Positions 27,836 through 37,128 of a stretch of 47,111 bases of DNA are shown piece after piece; the first letter of the stretch is position 1; the number at the start of each line of letters is the position of its first letter. The stretch lies in contig CACLXG010000005.1 in assembly GCA_902610815.1 (NCBI GenBank), forward strand, positions 1-47,111. Direction: 5' to 3'. The notes under the pieces are model-generated. The model did no database searches and was not told the origin of the DNA. It saw only the letters and a program-made list of their open reading frames with translations. The position numbers and the translations under genes are program-made. The DNA comes from an uncultured Candidatus Actinomarina sp. Its GTDB lineage: Bacteria; Actinomycetota; Acidimicrobiia; Actinomarinales; Actinomarinaceae.

Positions 27836-30316
27836 TTATGATTCAGAATCTACAAAATCGACAGGTGGTTCATCAGGAGCTTCAACTGACTCAAATTCTA
27901 GATTGCCTTCTTCTTTATTAAGAGAAATAATTATTGTTGAACCGGCTTTATACTTTCCTTGCAAAAGTTCTTCTGATAAAGGATCTTCTAATAGCCTCTG
28001 TATCGAACGTCTTAATGGTCTAGCACCAAATTCTTTATCATAACCTTCTGTTGCTAGATATTCTTTAGCTTCATCTGAAAGAACGATTTCCAAATCTGAA
28101 TTCTTAAGTTGGCTGTGTACTCTATCAAGCATTAAATCAACGATTTCTTTTACTTCTTCAACTGTTAGTTCGTGGAAGACAATGGTTTCATCAATACGAT
28201 TTAAGAACTCTGGTCTAAAATATCTTTTTAACTCTTCTCCTACTTTTGATTTCATTTTTTCATAATTGTCGAGTTCATCAAGTGAGCTAAATCCAATATT
28301 TTTTGCAATGTCTTTGGTACCTAAGTTTGAAGTCATAATAATTATTGTGTTTTTAAAGTCAACAGTTCTACCTTGAGCGTCTGTAAGTCTTCCATCTTCT
28401 AAAATTTGTAACAATGTATTAAAGACATCTGGATGAGCTTTCTCGACTTCATCTAAAAGAACGACACTAAACGGTTTCCTTCTTACAGCTTCCGTTAGCT
28501 GCCCCCCCTCATCATAGCCAACATAACCTGGTGGAGAGCCTATTAGCCTACTAACTGTGTGCTTTTCCATATATTCAGACATATCTATCTGAATCAAAGA
28601 TTCTTCATCTCCAAAAAGAAATTCAGCTAAAGCTTTTGCTGTTTCTGTTTTTCCAACACCAGATGGGCCCAAAAATATAAAAGATCCTGAAGGTCTTTTT
28701 GGATCTTTTAATCCTGACCTAGTTCTTCTTATTGCTTTAGATACAGCTGAAATTGCTTCGTTTTGTCCAATAATTCTTTTGTGTAATTCAGTTTCCATCT
28801 CTAATAGTCTTGCAGTTTCTTCTTGCGTTAATCTATGCACAGGAATACCTGTCCATTGAGCTAGGACTTCAGCTATTTCCTCTTCATCTATAACCATCTC
28901 GATTTCAGTTGCTGCTGAGGCATCTGTTGCGTTAACTTCATCTAGTAAAAGCTTTTCTTGATCCCTTATTTGAGCTGCTTTTTCATACAACTGTGATTGG
29001 ACAGCATCTATTTTTTGTTCTCTAAGGTTTTTAAGCTTATCAGCAATTTCTTGTTTTTCCTGACCTAGTGGTTTTTTATAAACTCTCATTCGGCTTCCAG
29101 CTTCATCAATTAAATCAATGGCCTTATCAGGTAAAAATCTATCTGAAATATATCTATCGGCCATATTCACTGCAGATGCTATTGCTTGGTCGGTAAAACG
29201 TACTCCATGATGAACTTCATACCTATCTTTTAGACCGTCTAAAATTTCTATAGCATCGGATAATTTTGGCTCATCTACTTGAACTGATTGAAATCTTCTT
29301 TCCAATGCTGCGTCTTTTTCGAAGTGTTTTCTAAATTCTTCAAGAGTTGTTGCACCAACAGTTTGTAACTCCCCTCTAGCTAGCATTGGTTTTAAAATTG
29401 AAGCCGCGTCAATAGCACCTTCCGCTGCACCAGCACCTACTAACGTGTGTATCTCATCGATAAATAAAACTATGTCTCCTCTTGTTTTTATTTCTTTAAG
29501 AACTTTTTTTAAGCGCTCTTCAAAATCACCTCTATATCGAGATCCAGCAACAAGTGCTGATAAATCTAATGTGTAGATTTGTTTACCTTCAAGGGTTACT
29601 GGAACATCTCCTGAAACTACTTTTTGAGCAAGTCCTTCAACAATTGCTGTTTTACCTACTCCAGGTTCTCCGATTAAGACAGGATTATTTTTTGTTCTTC
29701 TAGAAAGAATTTGCATGACTCGTTCAATTTCAGTAATTCTTCCAATTACCGGATCAAGTTTTCCTTCTTTTGCCATCCTTGTCAAATTTCTTCCAAATTG
29801 ATCTAATATTGCTGAACCAGTACCTGATCCAGGTCTTTCTCTTCCCCCAGTTGATGCTGCTTGCTGTTTTTTGCTTTCGCCTGCAGATGATATTAATTTA
29901 ATTACAGTCTGTCGCACTTGAGATAATTCTGCACCTAATTTTTTCAGCACTTGAGCTGCTACTCCTTCTCCTTCACGAATTAAACCAAGAAGTATATGTT
30001 CAGTGCCAATATAGTTGTGTCCCAGTTGCAAAGCTTCTCTTAATGAAAGTTCCAATACTTTTTTCGCTCTTGGAGTAAAAGGTATATGGCCACTAGGTGA
30101 TTGTTGGCCTTCGCCAATAATTTCAACAACTTCCGATCTGACACTATCAATATTGATATTTAATTCTTCTAAGGCTTTTGCAGCATGACCTTCACCTTCC
30201 TGTATTAAACCAAGAAGTATATGTTCTGTTCCAATGTAGTTATGATTTAGCCTTCTAGCTTCTTCCTGTGCTAAAACTACAACTCTTCTAGCTCTATCTG
30301 TAAATCTTTCAAACAT
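27836..30316 (-). CDS. clpC: ATP-dependent Clp protease ATP-binding subunit ClpC
   Basis: AAA+ unfoldase that feeds ClpP. 826 residues. Clp-N repeats at 1-145 (two copies of [14 protein letters not shown]), first AAA+ with Walker A GEPGVGKT and Walker [14 protein letters not shown] coiled-coil region at about 425-460, second AAA+ with GPSGVGKT and [12 protein letters not shown], and a C-terminal D2-small domain. No CtsR or HrcA/CIRCE-type site is seen upstream. Confidence 0.96.
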   Translation of the reverse strand: MFERFTDRARRVVVLAQEEARRLNHNYIGTEHILLGLIQEGEGHAAKALEELNINIDSVRSEVVEIIGEGQQSPSGHIPFTPRAKKVLELSLREALQLGHNYIGTEHILLGLIREGEGVAAQVLKKLGAELSQVRQTVIKLISSAGESKKQQAASTGGRERPGSGTGSAILDQFGRNLTRMAKEGKLDPVIGRITEIERVMQILSRRTKNNPVLIGEPGVGKTAIVEGLAQKVVSGDVPVTLEGKQIYTLDLSALVAGSRYRGDFEERLKKVLKEIKTRGDIVLFIDEIHTLVGAGAAEGAIDAASILKPMLARGELQTVGATTLEEFRKHFEKDAALERRFQSVQVDEPKLSDAIEILDGLKDRYEVHHGVRFTDQAIASAVNMADRYISDRFLPDKAIDLIDEAGSRMRVYKKPLGQEKQEIADKLKNLREQKIDAVQSQLYEKAAQIRDQEKLLLDEVNATDASAATEIEMVIDEEEIAEVLAQWTGIPVHRLTQEETARLLEMETELHKRIIGQNEAISAVSKAIRRTRSGLKDPKRPSGSFIFLGPSGVGKTETAKALAEFLFGDEESLIQIDMSEYMEKHTVSRLIGSPPGYVGYDEGGQLTEAVRRKPFSVVLLDEVEKAHPDVFNTLLQILEDGRLTDAQGRTVDFKNTIIIMTSNLGTKDIAKNIGFSSLDELDNYEKMKSKVGEELKRYFRPEFLNRIDETIVFHELTVEEVKEIVDLMLDRVHSQLKNSDLEIVLSDEAKEYLATEGYDKEFGARPLRRSIQRLLEDPLSEELLQGKYKAGSTIIISLNKEEGNLEFESVEAPDEPPVDFVDSES

Positions 30317-30395
30317 ATATTTATATTACCAATAGTCTGTTTATACACTTAAATGAAAATTACAACTATTTATACATTTACTTTATTCTTTAGTT

Positions 30396-31379
30396 ATGGA
30401 AAGCAATGAAATTAAAAAAATAATACCTTTTGCTGATATTTGGGAAAATTTAAATGTATTGGAAAAAAGGCTTTTAGAAATTTCTAGCTCTTCAAATAAT
30501 TACCTTACATCAATTTCTCAATATCTTATAAATGCTGGGGGGAAAAGATTTCGTCCAATAGTAACCTCTCTTGCCGGAAAGTTTGGAAATGAAATTGAAA
30601 ATATTAACAAGATTATCGATGCCGGTGTTTGTGTAGAGCTGATACATATTGGAAGTTTATATCATGACGACGTTATGGACAATGCTACAACAAGAAGAGG
30701 TGTTGAAAGTTCAAATTCAAAATGGAACTCAACCCTTTCAATACTCGCTGGAGATTATTTGCTTGCAAGATCTTCCGAGCTTGCAGCAGAAAGTCTTGGA
30801 TTAGAATCCGTCAAACTGCTAGCTTCAACTTATGCCGAATTGGTTGAGGGTCAAACAAAAGAGTTGAATTTAGCTTTTGACCTTGATCAGAAGATTGATG
30901 ATTATTTAACAGTAATTGAAGGAAAGACTGCAAGTCTTATTAGAACAAGTGCTAGATTGGGTTCTCTTGCTAGCGCTGCAGATAGTGAAGTGGTTGATGC
31001 TTTGAGCAATTGGGGTTGGAACTGTGGAATAATTTTTCAAATTTCTGATGATTTACTAGATTTGACTTCTGACTCAGAAACTTTAGGGAAACCCGCGGGT
31101 AACGATATTTTAGAAGGAACATACACATTGCCGGTCTTAATTGCATTGACTAAAGATAAGGGTAAGTACCAAGAAATCTTGACTGAAATAAAAGAAGAGA
31201 ACATCGATATTGAAAACGTACTTAATGAATTTATTACAAAGGAAATAATTGACGACTCAAAAGAAATAATTAATGGGTACTTGAATGAGAGCATAAGGGC
31301 AATATTTACTTTGAAAAATCATGAACTTTTTCCAGTTTTAGAAAATATAAACAATTATCTGATTAATCGAACTAATTAA
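30396..31379 (+). CDS. Polyprenyl diphosphate synthase (trans-type, menaquinone-chain class)
   Basis: Head-to-tail prenyltransferase condensing isopentenyl diphosphate units. 327 residues. Substrate motifs are GGKRFRP (48-54), the first Asp-rich motif DDVMD at 91-95 and the second DDLLD at about 218. The residues before DDVMD (IHIGSLYH) are small to medium, in line with a long product, as in hepta-, octa- or nonaprenyl synthases for menaquinone. Exact chain length is not predictable. Its stop overlaps the lysS stop by 4 bases, tail to tail. Confidence 0.9.
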   Translation: MESNEIKKIIPFADIWENLNVLEKRLLEISSSSNNYLTSISQYLINAGGKRFRPIVTSLAGKFGNEIENINKIIDAGVCVELIHIGSLYHDDVMDNATTRRGVESSNSKWNSTLSILAGDYLLARSSELAAESLGLESVKLLASTYAELVEGQTKELNLAFDLDQKIDDYLTVIEGKTASLIRTSARLGSLASAADSEVVDALSNWGWNCGIIFQISDDLLDLTSDSETLGKPAGNDILEGTYTLPVLIALTKDKGKYQEILTEIKEENIDIENVLNEFITKEIIDDSKEIINGYLNESIRAIFTLKNHELFPVLENINNYLINRTN

Positions 31380-32863
31380 TTTTCAGGTTTTAAATGAGGA
31401 AAGGCAATAACTTCTCTAATTGATTCATTATTTGTAAGCATCATTACAAATCTATCTACACCAAAACCAAGTCCCCCGGTTGGAGGCAGACCGTATTCTA
31501 AAGCTTCAATGTAATCTTTATCTTCTACATGTGCCTCTTCATCTCCTTGAGCTTTTTTTTGTGCTTGTTCTTTTAATCTCGCCTCCTGATCAACTGGATC
31601 GATAAGTTCAGAAAAACCATTGGCTAATTCACTACCAAAAGCAAATAATTCAAATCTTTCAGTGACTCCATTCTGCTCTTTACATTCTCTAGCAAATGGT
31701 GAGGCTTCTTTGGGATAGTCTGTTACAAATGTTGGATTAACAATGCTGTCTTCAATATATTTTTCAAACAAATCGTAAACTAACATTCCTATACTTGAAG
31801 ATTCATTCTCGATATTATGTTTATTTAATAATTCCTCTTTAAGCTTTTTTAAATCTGAATTATATGTTATTTCAGTTTCAAAATGGCTACTGACCATATC
31901 AAACATACTTATTCTTTTCCAGGGAAAACTAAAATCTGCTTCTTTATCCATAAATTCAATATTTAAATCATGATTTAATTGACTCAATATGTACTCACAC
32001 ATCTTTTCGACCATATCCATCACACCATTTACATCTGTATAAGCTTCATAACTTTCCATCATTGTGAACTCTGGTGAGTGTGTTTGGTCAATTCCTTCAT
32101 TTCTAAAAACTTTTCCAACTTCAAAAACCTTTTCATAACCACCGATAATTAATCTTTTTAAATATAACTCTGGAGCAATTCGAAGAAACATATCAATACT
32201 CATTGCGTTATGGTGTGTCACAAAAGGTTTTGCAATAGCACCGCCTGCTTTTGGTTGGAGTGTGGGAGTTTCAACTTCTACAAACCCATCACTATCCATA
32301 AACTCTCTTAATAATTTGAGTACTTTAAATCTTGTGTCTATGGTTTTCTTTGCTTCATCATTAACAATTAAATCAAGATACCTTTGTCTAAATCTAGTTT
32401 CTTTATCTTTCAATCCATGCCACTTTTCTGGAAGTGTTCTCAAAGACTTGCTCAACAACATTAAATTGGAGATTTTTATCGAAAGCTCTCCTTTTTTTGT
32501 TTTCATTATTATTCCAGAAGTACCTACTATGTCTCCTACATCGAGTAATTCAATGTATTCTTTTAATATTTCATCTAAATCATCTTTAGAAGCAAGTAAT
32601 TGTATTTTGCCAGTTGAATCTTTAACATCTATAAATGTTAATTTTCCAAAAGACCTAATACTAAGTATCCGCCCTCTCACGACAACGCTAATATCTGTTT
32701 GATCCCCATCACTCAAGCTTTGATGATTGGCATGGATGTCGCTAATAAAACTAGCATTTTTAAAGTATGTAGGAAAAGACTCTATTCCTTTATCTATTAA
32801 TTTTTTAACCTTCTCGCGTCTAAGGTCATATATTTCTTTTTCAGATTTCGATAATTCAGTCAC
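31376..32863 (-). CDS. lysS: Lysyl-tRNA synthetase (class II)
   Basis: Charges tRNA-Lys. 495 residues (E. coli 505). OB-fold anticodon-binding domain at about 55-140. Class II motif 2 is FRNEGIDQTHSPEFTMMES and motif 3 is GGLGFGVDRFVMML. The start is GTG at 32863 with AGGA 7 bases upstream. It is followed in the operon direction only by the convergent prenyl synthase. Confidence 0.96.
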   Translation of the reverse strand: MTELSKSEKEIYDLRREKVKKLIDKGIESFPTYFKNASFISDIHANHQSLSDGDQTDISVVVRGRILSIRSFGKLTFIDVKDSTGKIQLLASKDDLDEILKEYIELLDVGDIVGTSGIIMKTKKGELSIKISNLMLLSKSLRTLPEKWHGLKDKETRFRQRYLDLIVNDEAKKTIDTRFKVLKLLREFMDSDGFVEVETPTLQPKAGGAIAKPFVTHHNAMSIDMFLRIAPELYLKRLIIGGYEKVFEVGKVFRNEGIDQTHSPEFTMMESYEAYTDVNGVMDMVEKMCEYILSQLNHDLNIEFMDKEADFSFPWKRISMFDMVSSHFETEITYNSDLKKLKEELLNKHNIENESSSIGMLVYDLFEKYIEDSIVNPTFVTDYPKEASPFARECKEQNGVTERFELFAFGSELANGFSELIDPVDQEARLKEQAQKKAQGDEEAHVEDKDYIEALEYGLPPTGGLGFGVDRFVMMLTNNESIREVIAFPHLKPEN

Positions 32864-32872
32864 ATTTATATC

Positions 32873-33640
32873 CTAATTATTTAAGTTAAATATTTCTTCT
32901 AACCCTACTAATGTTAAATCTTCTACATAATGTGCATTTATATTAAGTGCTGGTTGAATAATTGGGCTTAAACCTCCAGTTAGAATAATTTTTGGTTTTG
33001 TACCCAATTCTTGCAAAAGCTTTTCAATCATAGAATCTATCATTGATGCATGCCCAAAAATTAATCCGCTCTGTATAGCTTCATAAGTATTTTTACCTAC
33101 AACTTTTTTTGGAAGGTCTAGTTCAACAGATTTTAAAGATGCAGTCTTTGATGTTAAGGCGTCCAAACTAATTTTTATACCTGGTGCAATAGCTCCACCT
33201 AGATATTCTTTTTTATTGTTTACAACATCAAAAGTAGTAGCTGTGCCTAAATCAACTATTATTACATCTGACTCAGCAACTTTATAACCGGCTACAGAAT
33301 TTGCTATCCTGTCAGGTCCTAATTCTTTTGGATTATCAATATTTACTTTTAAACCTGTTTTAATTCCAGGTCCCACAATGATGGGTGGGGAATCTAAATA
33401 TTTCTCAACCGCTTGAACCATATTATTAGTTACTTGAGGAACAACTGAGCAGACTATTGAACCTTCTATCTCATTTTTTTTATCATCTATTAAATTAAAT
33501 GTAGAATTAAAAAGTGCTAATAATTCGTCTGGAGTGTTTGCGTCTCTTGTGGTAAACCTATAAGAATCCCAGCCATCTTTGTTACCAATTCCAACTGTTG
33601 TTTCAGTATTTCCAATATCAATTGCTATTATTTTTTTCAT
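32873..33640 (-). CDS. coaX: Type III pantothenate kinase
   Basis: First step of CoA synthesis from pantothenate. 255 residues, ASKHA-fold. The phosphate-1 motif is AIDIGNTETTVGIG at the N-terminus, the phosphate-2 motif is VVDLGTATTFDVV, and the adenosine motif is LTGGLSP near the C-terminus. GPDRIANSVAGY is the pantothenate-side motif. It overlaps panC by 4 bases, so pantothenate production and activation are coupled. Confidence 0.94.
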   Translation of the reverse strand: MKKIIAIDIGNTETTVGIGNKDGWDSYRFTTRDANTPDELLALFNSTFNLIDDKKNEIEGSIVCSVVPQVTNNMVQAVEKYLDSPPIIVGPGIKTGLKVNIDNPKELGPDRIANSVAGYKVAESDVIIVDLGTATTFDVVNNKKEYLGGAIAPGIKISLDALTSKTASLKSVELDLPKKVVGKNTYEAIQSGLIFGHASMIDSMIEKLLQELGTKPKIILTGGLSPIIQPALNINAHYVEDLTLVGLEEIFNLNN

Positions 33641-34455
33641 ATTTTTATATCAATGTTGTCAATCAGCCTTATATTTTCAATATAAACTGCAGTTAATAAC
33701 TTTAATTTCTTTGAATATTTATTTGGATATTTAAAATTTTCTTCATCCACTATTTCAAGATAGTCCAAGTCTATTTCGTTTTGATTAAATAAATTAATCC
33801 CTAGTTCAACAGATTCTTCAAAACTTTTACCAAAATTTATTTCTTTAGCTACATTTTGCAAAGATTTAAAAATATTTGCTGCATTTAATTTAGCATCTTG
33901 CGATAGATGCTTATTTCGGCTACTCAAAGCAAGACCATTTATATCTCGAAATATTTCGCCTTCTATTATTTCAATATTCAAATCTAACCGATTAACCATA
34001 TCTTTAATTAAAAATAATTGTTGCGCATCTTTTTTTCCAAAGACAGCATGACTTGGCTTTATTAAATCAAAAAGTCTATTTACAACAGTTAAAACCCCTT
34101 CGAAATGGCCAGGCCTTGAAACTCCCTCAAGAATAGATCCCACTTTACTAGGAACAATAGAAGGAATTCCTTCACTAGGATAAATGTAGCTTTCCTGGGG
34201 CAAAAAAATATAATCAACACCCTTACTTTCCAAAAATTGAATATCTTGTTCAAGCTTGATAGGATAATTTTTGAAATCATCATCATTGTTGAATTGTCTT
34301 CTGTTTAAAAATATAGATACTAAAGTTTTTAAATTAGTTTCTTTTCCAATATCTACAAGTGAAAGGTGACCTTCATGTATTGCTCCCATTGTGGGAATAA
34401 AACAAATGTCTTTAGACAGGATGTCTTCATTTATTGTATTTATAACTTTTGTCAT
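33637..34455 (-). CDS. panC: Pantothenate synthetase (pantoate-beta-alanine ligase)
   Basis: Joins pantoate and beta-alanine using ATP. 272 residues. HIGH-type motif PTMGAIHEGHLSLV, then VSIFLNRRQFN (family FVNPxQF), VFGKKDAQQLFLI and LALSSRNKHLS for nucleotide and pantoate. In the usual FVNPxQF block the Asn-Pro reads Asn-Arg here. No panB or panD is in the window. Confidence 0.93.
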   Translation of the reverse strand: MTKVINTINEDILSKDICFIPTMGAIHEGHLSLVDIGKETNLKTLVSIFLNRRQFNNDDDFKNYPIKLEQDIQFLESKGVDYIFLPQESYIYPSEGIPSIVPSKVGSILEGVSRPGHFEGVLTVVNRLFDLIKPSHAVFGKKDAQQLFLIKDMVNRLDLNIEIIEGEIFRDINGLALSSRNKHLSQDAKLNAANIFKSLQNVAKEINFGKSFEESVELGINLFNQNEIDLDYLEIVDEENFKYPNKYSKKLKLLTAVYIENIRLIDNIDIKI

Positions 34456-34482
34456 TATCGTGCCCTAAAATGGTGCCCGTAC

Positions 34483-34956
34483 TTAAGTTTTCATTTTACC
34501 AATATTAGTTATTTTTTGATCAAAAATTTTAAAACTAGATTTGTCTAAAGGCTCATCTAAAACCTCATATAAAGGCTCTACAACAAAGAGTCTATTTTGC
34601 CAATCGTAGTGCGGGATTATTAAATCTTCTTCATCAATCTCTTCACCTTTAAAAAATATAATGTCTATATCTATCAACCTTGGTCCGTATCTAAAATTAT
34701 CTTTGCGCCCCATTTGAGTTTCTACATCTTTAATTTTTAACAGTAAATTTCTAGCTGTTTTTTGATAATCAATTTCAATAACAATGTTGAAAAAATCATC
34801 TTGTTCTTTATAAAGTAATGGTTCCGTTTTGTAGACTGATGAGATTTGAAGTATTTTGGCAAAATTAGAAATGAACCTCACTGCATCAATTAAATTGTTT
34901 TCTTTATCACCAATATTTGAGCCCAAGGAGAGAAAAATACTATTTGAATTCTTCAC
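34483..34956 (-). CDS. folK: 6-hydroxymethyl-dihydropterin pyrophosphokinase
   Basis: Folate pathway: transfers pyrophosphate to hydroxymethyl-dihydropterin. 157 residues. LSLGSNIGDKENNL at the N-terminus and the diagnostic GRKDNFRYGPRLIDIDIIFF with metal-binding Asp residues. The start is GTG at 34956, overlapping folB by 17 bases. Confidence 0.94.
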   Translation of the reverse strand: MKNSNSIFLSLGSNIGDKENNLIDAVRFISNFAKILQISSVYKTEPLLYKEQDDFFNIVIEIDYQKTARNLLLKIKDVETQMGRKDNFRYGPRLIDIDIIFFKGEEIDEEDLIIPHYDWQNRLFVVEPLYEVLDEPLDKSSFKIFDQKITNIGKMKT

Positions 34957-35308
34957 AATAAGAAACCGAAATGCCCTCTGTCCTATCTTTTAAAATTGTA
35001 TCTGGTTTATAAACTGTAACCTTAATTTCTTGTAACGTAGCTTCATTTTTTGCATATTTAAATACAATTTGTTGAGAAATTTGTTTTGCCAAAGTTTCAA
35101 TTAAATCATAACTTTCTGTGTTTACGATTTTTATAACTAAATCAACAATTTCCTCATAATTAAGTGTTTTGTTAATATCATCTTCAGAAAAATCAGAAAT
35201 ATTAATATGAATATCTACCAGAAATTCTTGATCATTTTGTTTTTCGTGATCATAAATTCCATGTTTTCCAGAACACTTAATTTTAGAAATATTTATGCCG
35301 AATGACAT
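34940..35308 (-). CDS. folB: Dihydroneopterin aldolase
   Basis: Converts dihydroneopterin to hydroxymethyl-dihydropterin. 122 residues, family length. GKHGIYDHEKQNDQ contains the substrate-binding block, YDLIETLAKQI carries the conserved Glu, and KVTVYKP the C-terminal strand. Followed by folK with a 17-base overlap. Confidence 0.93.
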   Translation of the reverse strand: MSFGINISKIKCSGKHGIYDHEKQNDQEFLVDIHINISDFSEDDINKTLNYEEIVDLVIKIVNTESYDLIETLAKQISQQIVFKYAKNEATLQEIKVTVYKPDTILKDRTEGISVSYCEEFK

Positions 35309-35311
35309 TAT

Positions 35312-35782
35312 TTATATTGTAGGAATAAGAGCTATAGCTTTTGGTGAAAGTGGTTTTTCTAATATTTTTTCTAGTATGGTTCTTGCCAAAATGGGATCGT
35401 CCAGAAGCTTGGAGTAAATTAAATAACCAGCGAGAATTCCTGGTACTTGTTCATCTAATAATTCGCGATGAATTAAAAGTTTTCTATCTTTATCTGATAA
35501 AGCTTCCTTTATTGCATCAAAAATAACATTAAGAGATTCTTTTGGAATATCATCATTTAGAGGATAATGATAAGTTCTAAAACCTACTTCTTGATAGTTT
35601 TTAAGATTAAAGTCTGAATCAAGTAAAGAAAAAATTGCATTTATTCCCTGTCCTTTTAACCATTGAATTTCCTCTTCTCTCCTGATTTTACGAGGAGTAA
35701 GACCTCCACCTCCAATGCATTCGGAGACAGCTAGTTTTCCTTCTATTATCCAATGAAAATCATTGGGTTTCAAACCAGCCAT
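35312..35782 (-). CDS. Dual-specificity-phosphatase-like protein lacking catalytic residues
   Basis: 156 residues. The layout matches small DSP/tyrosine phosphatases: FHWIIEGKLAVSE, a leucine-rich segment with GINAIFSLLDSD, GFRTYHYPLNDD, then KLLIHRELLDEQVPGILAGYL where HCxxGxxR is expected. H105 is kept, but the nucleophile Cys is R106, the loop Gly is L109 and the Arg is Q112. It should therefore be catalytically dead, if the fold assignment is right. GGAGG 5 bases before the ATG is a strong start. It lies between folP and folB, with 3 bases to folB. Confidence 0.7.
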   Translation of the reverse strand: MAGLKPNDFHWIIEGKLAVSECIGGGGLTPRKIRREEEIQWLKGQGINAIFSLLDSDFNLKNYQEVGFRTYHYPLNDDIPKESLNVIFDAIKEALSDKDRKLLIHRELLDEQVPGILAGYLIYSKLLDDPILARTILEKILEKPLSPKAIALIPTI

Positions 35783-35821
35783 TTTATCCTCCGTAAATTA
35801 CATAGTAGCTTAAATATAAAA

Positions 35822-36565
35822 CTAAGAAGCTATGTGTAGCCTTACCAGTGAAACACCAGAGTCTATACAATAGTTATAAAGTTCTTCATCTGTCATATCT
35901 AAATTTTGAGCAAATTTTTTCTTTGAATAACCCACAATTAATGGGAACCCAAAGCAAAAACTTTCTAGATTTTTAAATAATTTTTGAGAGTCCTCCATTG
36001 ATTTGCCAAATCCTAATCCTGGATCAATAGAAATTCTATTTTTATCAACTCCAAGAGAAATTAATTTTTCAATTTTTTCTTCTAAATGATCTCTTACTTC
36101 TTTTACTACATCTTTGTAATTCATCTTTTCTTGAATATCAGATGAGTTTGGGTGGCTATGAACAAGAATAATTTTTGGAGCTTTTTCAACAATTAATTGA
36201 ATCATTTTTAAATCATTGAAACCGCTAACATCGTTAACAATTTCAAAATTATTCTCTAAAGCATACCTGGCAATTTCATAATTCATCGTATCGACCGATA
36301 ATTTAAACTTTCCAAAATAATTTGAAACAAAAAAATTGAGCCTTTTTAATTCTTGTTCATAACTTACCTGTTTGAAGCCCGGTTTAGTAGAAACTCCACC
36401 AACATCAAGAATTTTTATTTCTTTTGCTTCTGCTGTTTTTAATAAAAATTGCAGTCTCTCATTATTTTCAAAAACCCCGTCACCAGTAAATGAGTCATTT
36501 GTAGCATTAATAATTCCAATTACATTTTTGTTTACTGAATTTAAAAGACTATTCCAATCTGTCAA
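35822..36565 (-). CDS. folP: Dihydropteroate synthase
   Basis: Joins p-aminobenzoate to hydroxymethyl-dihydropterin diphosphate; the sulfonamide target. 247 residues, slightly short. GIINATNDSFTGDG corresponds to the usual N-V-T-P-D-S-F-S-D-G block, followed by ILDVGGVSTKPGF, NDVSGF, IDPGLGFGKS and a C-terminal VRLHI. The conserved Pro-Asp is Asn-Asp here. Two bases separate it from folE. Confidence 0.92.
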   Translation of the reverse strand: MTDWNSLLNSVNKNVIGIINATNDSFTGDGVFENNERLQFLLKTAEAKEIKILDVGGVSTKPGFKQVSYEQELKRLNFFVSNYFGKFKLSVDTMNYEIARYALENNFEIVNDVSGFNDLKMIQLIVEKAPKIILVHSHPNSSDIQEKMNYKDVVKEVRDHLEEKIEKLISLGVDKNRISIDPGLGFGKSMEDSQKLFKNLESFCFGFPLIVGYSKKKFAQNLDMTDEELYNYCIDSGVSLVRLHIAS

Positions 36566-36567
36566 TT

Positions 36568-37128
36568 TTAAGAAAAGTTAAGAAGTGCTTCGTTTCTTAA
36601 AGAAAAGTCTAATTCATACACACCTGTTGAGTATGTAGTTATGACTTCCTCTGATGAATTTTGAGAATTCAATAAATCAGAGCATAGATGCTTTGCAGAC
36701 ATTTTAACAAATACGCCGTCAGCATCTAAAGTTTTGTGTATGAACAAGGCAATTTTTTCAGTTAACTTTTCCTGTAATGTTAAGTCATTTGAAAAATGTC
36801 CAACAAGATTACTAAATTTTGAAATTCCCAATATCTTTTTCTTTGGAAAAACAGCAATACTTGCTGTGCCATGAAAGGGTAGCATATGATGTTCACACAA
36901 GCTTATATATGAAATTCCGTTTATATAAATTGGCTGATTGTGTGAAACTTCTTTGAGAGATTCCATAATCAAAGTCTCATCACCTTTATTAGATAATTTT
37001 TTTTGAACTTGATCTAAAAACTTAATAGATAAATTTTCTATTTCTTCATCACTTTTATCAGTTATTTCCTTTAAAAAGGAAGTTAAAGATTCTTGAGCTT
37101 TAATCAGATTAGTTTGAACTTCACTCAT
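36568..37128 (-). CDS. folE: GTP cyclohydrolase I, divergent
   Basis: First step of folate synthesis (GTP to dihydroneopterin triphosphate). 186 residues. Zinc-site residues are present: C78 and H81 in SLCEHHMLPFHG, H147 and C149 in AKHLCS. The S-K pair (103-104) and the QE pair at 119-120 are kept. The usual Arg after S-K is replaced by N106, and the conserved arginine in the R-G that follows the last Cys is missing (DLLN at 151-154). In E. coli FolE these Arg (139 and 185) hold the triphosphate. Activity is therefore uncertain. It overlaps ftsH by one base. Confidence 0.85.
   Translation of the reverse strand: MSEVQTNLIKAQESLTSFLKEITDKSDEEIENLSIKFLDQVQKKLSNKGDETLIMESLKEVSHNQPIYINGISYISLCEHHMLPFHGTASIAVFPKKKILGISKFSNLVGHFSNDLTLQEKLTEKIALFIHKTLDADGVFVKMSAKHLCSDLLNSQNSSEEVITTYSTGVYELDFSLRNEALLNFS

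Noticed and set aside
30317-30395. CtsR or CIRCE-type heat-shock operator in the clpC promoter region
   Set aside because: No heptad repeat of the CtsR type and no CIRCE inverted repeat are present; only AT-rich promoter-like sequence.
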